Assembly: GCA_036346355.1 (NCBI GenBank)
Contig: CM070569.1
Location: 41,456,276 to 41,520,275 of the forward strand
Source: Rhipidocladum racemiflorum
Taxonomy: Eukaryota > Streptophyta > Magnoliopsida > Poales > Poaceae
Reading direction: 5' to 3'
DNA: 64,000 bases
This document shows positions 58,159 to 64,000 of this stretch, one piece after another. Numbering within the stretch: position 1 is the first letter of the stretch; every line of letters begins with the position of its first letter. The position numbers and the translations under genes are program-made. The notes beneath the pieces were generated by a model, which was given only the letters and a program-made list of their open reading frames with translations, was not told where the DNA came from and did not search any database.

Positions 58159-58779
58159 TCGGTTGTAAGTCCCAGGCCCCGTCCCCCGACCGGCTGGAGT
58201 GTGTCTTCCTCTCCACCGCGGGTCAGGGGAGGCCTTCTGTTTGAAATTAAATATTCGCTCTCTTTATCCGAAATGGTTGTTCTTGTTACCCTCTTTGCGG
58301 TCTCTTGCCCGCTGTTGGGCAGCGCCAGGGCACTCGTCCCGGGTACCCTGCAGCCTTACAAAAGACCCAATAGCAAAGGCGGAATCGCTAAGTGAGAGTG
58401 GCGTGCAGGAGTGGGTAGTTGGATGGCTAGCTCAGCACGACCCTCAGCACGGTCATGACACTCCGGGTGTCCCCGTGGGGGTCGGCGACTTGAGCACCAC
58501 TTCCAAAAACCTAAGGTTCTGCCACGACTCACTAAGCGTTCGCTCCCTAGAGGCTATCTGGGAAGAAAATTTTGCTAAGGCAAAGGGTTCGAGGGAAGTG
58601 GTTCCCTGGCGCAAGACCCTAAATCTTTAAGCGGTCGTGTGCTTATTCGTGCGGAACCAGAGAAATTAGAGTGAAAGCAGACTCTAAGCGGTATAGCGGG
58701 AAGCTAGTGCTTCCATTTCATTTAAAAAGTTTTTCCTCTAAAGTCATTACAGGCGAAAAGGAAAAAAGGAAAAGAAGAG
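58159..58779. other. Gypsy spacer between pol and the antisense gene
   Basis: No supported ORF on either strand. Confidence 0.55.
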
Positions 58780-61433
58780 CTACACTACTGGGGGAGCTGG
58801 GGGATCCTCCTCATCCTCTGCTGCCGCCTCGGCAGCCGCCCCGTCTTCAGCGACCGGGTCAGCGTCCACCCACAGCGCCACGTCTTCCGCCGCCGCCTCC
58901 ACTTGGGGGTTCTCCATCGCCAACTGGTAGGCAATCTGCTCGGAGGCGTCGTGGACTCGCTCCTCACTGCGCTTGATCGCCTTCAACCCCTTGGACAGCG
59001 GCCGCGGGATCAAAGTTGGCGTCACGGGCCGACAAGCAAGCCACACGTGCCGCCGTGGCCGCGCAGCTCGCGCCCCTCTGGCGGACCGGGCGTTGAGGGC
59101 GGCAGGCAGGCGTGTGAGGAAGTCCGCAGTTTGGCAAAGGCAGAACGCATAATGATGCGACTTCTCCTCCCGCGGACCCGGTTGCTCCAGCCCAAGTGGA
59201 GCAAGGCTGGCTGCCGTCCGGTTGAAGGCGTGGCGCAGCATTCTTAGGGCGTCAGCCTCCGATTGGACCCGGTCGACTCTCTCCGCCTCCAGCTCCGCGG
59301 AAAGCCCCTCCGCGCGGCGGACACTTTGCTCCCGCTGCTCTTGCTCCCGCCGCAGCTGCAGCTCCAGCCCCGCCCCCCGTTCGCGCAAGTCTTCCACCTC
59401 CTTGCGGAGGCGGTTGATCTCGGCTCCCGCCTCCGTCAGCCGCTCCTTGCTCGTCACCAGACGACTGCTCGTGCTGGAGTAGAGCTCGCTAAGAGCCGCC
59501 AGCAGAGCGTCTGCGTCTGCCGAGGGAACGGAGACGGTGGGGAGATCCGGAGTGGGGACGGGGCCGAGTGGGCCAGGACCTTGAACAGCGGCGGCAGCAA
59601 CGGCCTCCGGGGGACCGCCCCCCTCCATCTGCTCGTCCTGAGGCCCGACGACCCCAGGTAGCACAGCCTCGACCGCTGCGGCGCCTTGGTCATCCCCGAC
59701 TTGGGCGACGGGGTCATCCGGAGCAGGGACCCTGGAAAAAGAGAAGAAACGATGGTAAGGTACGGTCAAAAGGGACTTAACTCTTATATTGTATGTGTGT
59801 TTTTGGATGAGTACCTAGGTGGTGGCCTCGGGAAGCGAGGCACGCTCAGAGCAAGAACCAGCCCCCCGCGCGACGCTGCCGGTGCCGGTCCTGGCGGCCT
59901 AAGGACCGGTACTGGCGGCGTAGGAAGAACCGCCACTACCGGTGGCGGTGGCGGGGGCGGCGGCGGCGGCAAGTAGTGCATCGCCGCCGGCCGGGCGATC
60001 GCTGCGGGCACCATCGTCCGGGCCGGCGGCGGCGCGGCGAGGTCGCGGCAGTGCATCGCCGCCGGCCGACAGAATCGTTGTGGGTACCGCTGCCTGGCCG
60101 GGCGGCGGTGGAAAGAGAACTGGCGCTGGAGGGTCCGTTGTCGGCATCTCAACGGGGGCAAGGGAGGACGAGGCTCCACCGGTCGACGAACCCCCCGCCC
60201 CCATTGTTGAACTTGCCGCTGCCGCGGAAGAAGTTCCCGCGGCCGCTGTGGAAGGTCCCGCCCCGGCCGAGCCCAGGAGGCGGGGCCTCTGGGAGGACCG
60301 CCGGCGGTGTCATCGTCGTCTGGGCGCCTGCGTCTCCCTTGGCCGCCCCTCCCCTGGCCACCGGCGGGAGGAGGGTCCCGAATCGTCAAGGTCGCCTGGC
60401 GCATCACGACGGGTGTGCCAATGGCGTCCATCGACGGCATGGCGCGGATTATCGCTGCGCGCTCCCCTGGCGATAGCCGGCAGAGCGGGACCGCGCTCTC
60501 CGGGAACGGCGGGACGGGACCGGGCAAGCCCAGCTGCGCCATCCACCTGTCAATCACGTCAGCAGACAAGTTCCCAGCGGCTAACAAAAAGAAGGAATTC
60601 CCGGAAGACGGGAATGCTGTCAGCACCAGACCTCATCAAAAAAAAAGAAAAAAAAGAGAAGGAATCCAAAGTGGAGCAGGTTACCTCCGGTGATACTCCG
60701 GGTCCCGTCGCCCTGGCCCATATACTGCCAGGCCGGGCGGACACGACGGCGCAGGGGGCACAGCCTCCGGGAGATGAAGTCCTGGATGGCCATGGCCCCT
60801 GTCAAGCCCGTCGCCCGCAACTGGTCGACGCGGGCTAGCATCATCCGGAGCTCGGGCGTCTCGGTCACGTGGGCCCCCCAGTTGGGGTTGTTGATCGCCG
60901 GACCGGACGGGAGCTCCAGCACTTCGATACCGCTGTCGTCCTCCACGTACAGCCACTCTTCGCGTCAATCCCTCCAGTTGGACCGACAGTCCAGTGGAAT
61001 GTAGCGCAGCACGATCCCGTCGCGGAGCCGCAGGTGGCAGCTCCCGGTGATGGGCGGGTTACCGCCCGCAGCGCGAAGAGTGTAGAAGAAACGAAAGAGA
61101 AGAAGGTTGGGTAACACCCCTACAAAACATCTCGCAGAAGTGGGCGAAGGCGGAAAGGAGGATGATGGAATTGGGAGGAAGGCGGATATGGTGAATGGCG
61201 TAGAAGTTAAGAACGGAAAGATAAAAATCAGAGACCGGCGGCAACAGGCCGGCGAGAAGCTGACACCCGAAGAAAATTACTTCCCCGGGCCGGCAGTGGG
61301 GCTCAACAGTCCCGGCCCGAACGCGGAGCGCACCCGCGGTGATGTTCTGGGAAAACCTGTTGGCTATCTCCTCCTCGATGGACGAAGAGGGGAGAACTGG
61401 AGCCATCGGGCACGAGAAAGTACCGTAGCGCAT
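58780..61433 (-). pseudogene. antisense spliced gene of the Gypsy element (Tat-type aORF)
   Basis: Exons on the minus strand: 61,433-60,685, 60,580-59,815 and 59,731-58,780, with donors GAG|GTAACC and TAG|GTACTC and acceptors TTTGTTAG and TTTTTCCAG. Exon 1 begins MRYGTFSCPMAPVLPSSSIE and has RPGEVIFFGCQLLAGLLPPV and NSIILLSAFAHFCEMF; a frameshift near 61,115 leads to FRFFYTLRAAGGNPPITGSC. A TGA near 60,964 follows NWRD, then REEWLYVEDDSGIEVLELPS. Exon 2 is Pro-rich. Exon 3 has a long coiled coil (EINRLRKEVEDLRERGAGLE) and an acidic Ala-rich end. Such antisense ORFs are known downstream of pol in Tat-lineage elements; their function is unknown. Frame breaks mean this copy is inactive. Confidence 0.78.
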
Positions 61434-61524
61434 CGGAGGCGAAGAAGAAGCAAGCTCTAAGACGGCGAGGGAAAGCAGAGCGGGGGGAGTTGGGAAGAGT
61501 AGGAACCGCTCCCCCCTCAGTCGG

Positions 61525-61534
61525 CCTTTTATAA
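61525..61534 (-). promoter_or_regulatory. TATA box for the antisense Gypsy gene
   Basis: The minus strand reads TTATAAAAGG, about 92 bases upstream of the ATG at 61,433. C/T-rich leader sequence follows. Spacing suits a genuine internal promoter opposed to the LTR promoter. Confidence 0.6.
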
Positions 61535-61825
61535 GGTTGCGGAGAAAGGCTCGGCGGGAAAACCGAAAGGGCGCGGCGGTTCGAAAAAAAGGGGGAAGTT
61601 CAAGAGCCCCATAAAGGGGGCGCATCCCAAGGGGCGTGCGACGGTTACCAGGCGGAAATAATTGCGCAAACCGCCTTGGGAATCGGAGAAGCCGGAAGAT
61701 CTTTTCAAACATTCTGCGGGGTGCGTGGGCATTTAAAGGGCCCCACCCGGGAGTCTGAGCGGTTCTCAGAAGGCCAAGGGAAAAGCGGGAGACCAAAAGC
61801 GCTCCTGGGTGGGCCCGGGGGCTAC

Positions 61826-62789
61826 TGTCGGCGTATTCTACACCAAGGTACCCACTCCACCGCACTAAATGCGGTCAACAGGCGATCAGGGCGCGTCTGG
61901 GCCTACCACCACTACAAGTGGAAGGGCCCAGGGTGATCGCCCAGTGGACACGTGGCGATCGGGCCAGGCCACTGGGCGCCTAGGAAGGTGGTCGCCCAGT
62001 GGACACGTGGCGATCAGGCCAGGCCACTAGGCGCCCAGGAAGGTGGTCGCCCCGTGGCCGCTTGGCGATCAGGCCAGGCCACTGGGCGCCCAGTAAGGTG
62101 GTGGCCCAGTGGACACGTGGCGATCAAGCCAGGTCACTGGGCGCCCAGTAAGGTGGTTGCCCAGTGGACACGTGGCGATCAGGCTAAGCCGCTGGTGTAC
62201 CGTCCCCGAGGCAGCCTTGCAAGGTTCAAGGGCATTTAATGCAAATCGTGCGCATTAAATGCCAAGCGTAGAGGCCACAGTATGGCGGCGCGCCTTCCCC
62301 AGGCGCATAATAATTACGGGTGACATCACGGCAGCGCTTCACCTGACGGAACGGGCGGCGTTGGTAGGCGCGGGGCCCGAGGCAGGGGTGTGACGGCTGC
62401 AGGAGGCATTAAATGATGTGTAAGAACAGTGACGCGCGCATTAAATGCGCCCGTGGCAGTGTAATGAGGGTGGCTTGCGATGTAAGCCTCGCATGCGCCC
62501 CCGCCAGCCCAAGTATAAAAGGGAGCCGGGGTGCATGGGAGAAGGGGTTGGCTCCATAGTGGGTAAATCTGACTCCCTCGGGCTAGAACACAAGCAATAA
62601 CAAGAAAAGTTAGGGCTATTACTCTCCGGAGGGCCCGAACCTGGGTAAATGTCTTGCGTCCCCCTGTTTCCCTGAGCTTCCCAGTATTCCGATCATCTTC
62701 TTCCTTTCTCCGGCGATTGCCCCGAAAGCCCTCCGTCTGAACCTCATAAGCACTCAATTCGGAGGTGCCTGTTGGCTAGTACGCTGACA
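61826..62789 (+). repeat. 3' LTR of the Gypsy element
   Basis: 964 bp. TATAAAAG at 62,514-62,521. It is 60 bases shorter than the 5' LTR, mainly through one fewer 55-bp unit. Confidence 0.95.
61932..62206 (+). repeat. 55-bp tandem array in the 3' LTR, five units
   Basis: Units start at 61,932, 61,987, 62,042, 62,097 and 62,152. Same unit as in the 5' LTR, with private substitutions. Confidence 0.95.
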
Positions 62790-62912
62790 AAACTCGTTAA
62801 CTCGCTCGCTAAGCTCGTTAGCTCGCTCGTTTAACTCGTTAACTTAACGAGCTCAAAAACCAACTCGACTCGTTAAATAACGAGTTCGAGTCGAATCGAG
62901 TAAGTTTCCAAA

Positions 62913-63274
62913 TCTCTACTATATAAAGTGAGAGTTTCTTCCCACGTCATATTAATTGCCCTGCTTAATTGCTCTACTTAATTGCCCTGTTTAATTGCCC
63001 TACGCAAGAAACGAAACGTTGCTTTAATTAGTCAGCTTTTGCAAGAAACGAAGCGTTAAAGATAGATGTTTGATATTATAAAATAGTATTTTTTTATTTT
63101 TTTATTTTTATTTTTCGTTATCAATTTTATTTTTCGTAACAACGCACGGGCTCAATGAAAACGTGACTGAGTGCAGCACACCAACTGCGACTGCGGTTAC
63201 GTTTATGGGCCGTACTTTGGTGGTTAGGCTTGGGCTATTCCGGGTGTGTTTATGGGCCGTAGTTTGCTTACTAG
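62913..63274 (+). mobile_element. Helitron-like element 1
   Basis: It begins TCTCTACTATATAAAGTGAG after an A and ends GTTTGCTTACTAG, directly followed by the second copy. TC...CTAG ends fit Helitrons inserted between A and T. Its first about 235 bases match element 2; the last about 120 bases (ending in a GGGCCGTA-repeat region) are unique. No RepHel gene. Confidence 0.72.
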
Positions 63275-63516
63275 TCTCTACTATATAAAGTGAGAGTTTC
63301 TTCCCACGTCACATTAATTGCCTTGTTTAATTGCTCTACTTAATTGCCCTGCTTAATTGCCCTACGCAAGAAACGAAGCGTTGCTTTAATTAGCCAGCTT
63401 TTGCAAGAAACAAAGCGTTAAAGATAGAAGTTTGATATTATGAAATAGTTTTTTTTTATTCTTTATTTTTCGTTATCAATTTTGTTTTTCGTAGCAACGC
63501 ACGGGCATATAACTAG
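63275..63516 (+). mobile_element. Helitron-like element 2, head-to-tail with element 1
   Basis: It begins TCTCTACTATATAAAGTGAG at once after the CTAG of element 1. It ends CAACGCACGGGCATATAACTAG, followed by T. 242 bp, non-autonomous. The GCACGGGC-containing end is typical of small grass Helitrons (general knowledge). Confidence 0.75.
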
Positions 63517-63554
63517 TACTCGTTAAACTTGCAGAGTTTTTTTTTTCATCCCTA

Positions 63555-64000
63555 CCTGTATCTCGCACTCTCTCCTCTTCTTCTCCCCCTACCCCACGAG
63601 AGAGACGAGACCCGCGACTCCGCTCGCGACGCGGCGGCGGCCGCCCGAGCAGGAGAGGATAAATCGGGGAGAAGGGGGTAAGAAAAATTGCCCTGGCGAG
63701 GTTCCCCTCTCCTCAAGCTCGCCTCGGCGGCTCAGGTCAGCGGCTGCTCATCTCCTTCCGCGGTTTACGATCCAGAAGAACCCAGCTTAAAATCTCGCGG
63801 ATGGGAGGGGCGACTATATAACTCGTAGCCCAGCGGGCGCGCGCCATTTCTGTTGCTTTATGCGTTTCCCGGCGCTAAAATTTTGAGCGCCCCTTCGAGG
63901 CGGTCGTGATCGGGGGGCTCGCATCGGTTTTGGTGAAGAGACCAGCTCCCTGTCCGTTTCTGCTGTTGGTACTCTGGGAGAGGAGTTGCCAGAGCAACGC
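63555..64000 (+). promoter_or_regulatory. promoter / 5'-UTR-like island of a gene beyond the window
   Basis: GC-rich DNA with C/T-rich leader tracts follows the last transposon end. GACTATATAACTCG (about 63,810-63,824) is a good TATA candidate on the plus strand. No coding frame can be fixed before the window ends. Confidence 0.4.

Larger units (their letters stand above)
51385..62789 (+). mobile_element. Ty3/Gypsy element of the Tat lineage, 11.4 kb
   Basis: LTRs of 1,024 bp (51,385-52,408) and 964 bp (61,826-62,789) begin TGTCGGCGTATTCTACACCA and end GTACGCTGACA. The target duplication is AAACT (51,380-51,384 and 62,790-62,794). A primer-binding site lies at 52,409 and a purine-rich GGTGGGCCCGGGGGC before 61,826. 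Domain order is gag, protease, RT, RNase H, a second (archaeal-type) RNase H, integrase, then an antisense gene. That layout is typical of Tat-lineage plant Gypsy elements. LTRs differ by several substitutions plus one tandem-repeat unit, so it is clearly older than the Copia insertions. Multiple frameshifts make it non-autonomous. Confidence 0.95.
50924..63554. mobile_element. hAT element, about 0.6 kb, expanded by later insertions
   Basis: It begins TAGCGGTGGATATCGAGC and ends TTTTTTCATCCCTA (complement TAGGGATG). Flanking 8-mers CCTGGATC (50,916-50,923) and CCTGTATC (63,555-63,562) agree at 7 of 8 bases. The remaining native sequence is rich in CTCGTTAA/TTAACGAG motifs at both ends (50,935-51,050 and 62,795-62,905). 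A Gypsy element and two Helitrons sit inside it. Confidence 0.72.

Noticed and set aside
59942..60838. 298-residue plus-strand ORF in the Gypsy 3' region
   Set aside because: Shadow of the GC-rich antisense gene, which has splice sites and recognisable domains on the minus strand.
1..64000. Search for tRNA, rRNA or snoRNA genes
   Set aside because: No cloverleaf with A/B-box spacing or conserved rRNA segment was noticed by eye. A covariance-model scan was not possible.

Overview
This is plant nuclear DNA, almost certainly from a grass (Poaceae). The evidence is intron-split genes with GT/AG junctions, Tourist- and Stowaway-type MITEs, Copia and Tat-lineage Gypsy retrotransposons, Helitrons, and Mutator-like elements (MULEs) carrying plant mobile domain genes. 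The species cannot be fixed from sequence alone. No rRNA, tRNA or CRISPR array is visible.

Layout. (1) 1-12,300: one apparently intact host gene on the minus strand, a WD40 protein of the AMBRA1/DCAF3 type. It has 15 coding exons (483-8047) and a probable non-coding first exon near 11,709-12,285. Its introns hold a Copia relic, a small MULE (8753-9849) and a 5'-truncated LINE (9978-11054). (2) 12,540-16,620: a GC-rich unassigned segment, an intron-bearing TM9SF (EMP70) pseudogene on the plus strand, and a Tourist MITE. (3) 17,902-32,076: a 14.2-kb MULE with long terminal inverted repeats (TIRs) and a perfect 9-bp target duplication. All its genes are on the minus strand: MURA-type transposase, plant mobile domain (PMD) protein, a GRF-type zinc-finger protein and a further unknown gene. 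All are broken, and a 2.7-kb LTR-like element sits 16 codons into the transposase gene. (4) 33,038-36,020: a G-type lectin S-receptor-like kinase pseudogene on the minus strand, split by a hAT element and LTR-like pieces. (5) 36,398-49,388: a Copia element containing a second, nearly pristine Copia element and a 3.4-kb probable solo LTR. (6) 50,924-63,554: a ~0.6-kb hAT element blown up by an 11.4-kb Tat-lineage Gypsy element, which carries an antisense spliced gene with its own TATA box, and by two head-to-tail Helitrons. (7) 63,555-64,000: a GC-rich promoter-like edge of a plus-strand gene lying beyond the window.

The only host gene that looks functional is the AMBRA1-like one. Most of the rest is a layered record of insertions, and target-site duplications let most layers be ordered. 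The most unusual unit is the PMD/GRF-carrying MULE, with a ~240-bp hairpin and a 24-bp minisatellite between its genes. It resembles a multigene transposon cassette rather than a simple transposase element. Nothing here proves a new biological system; the multigene MULE is the best candidate for one.
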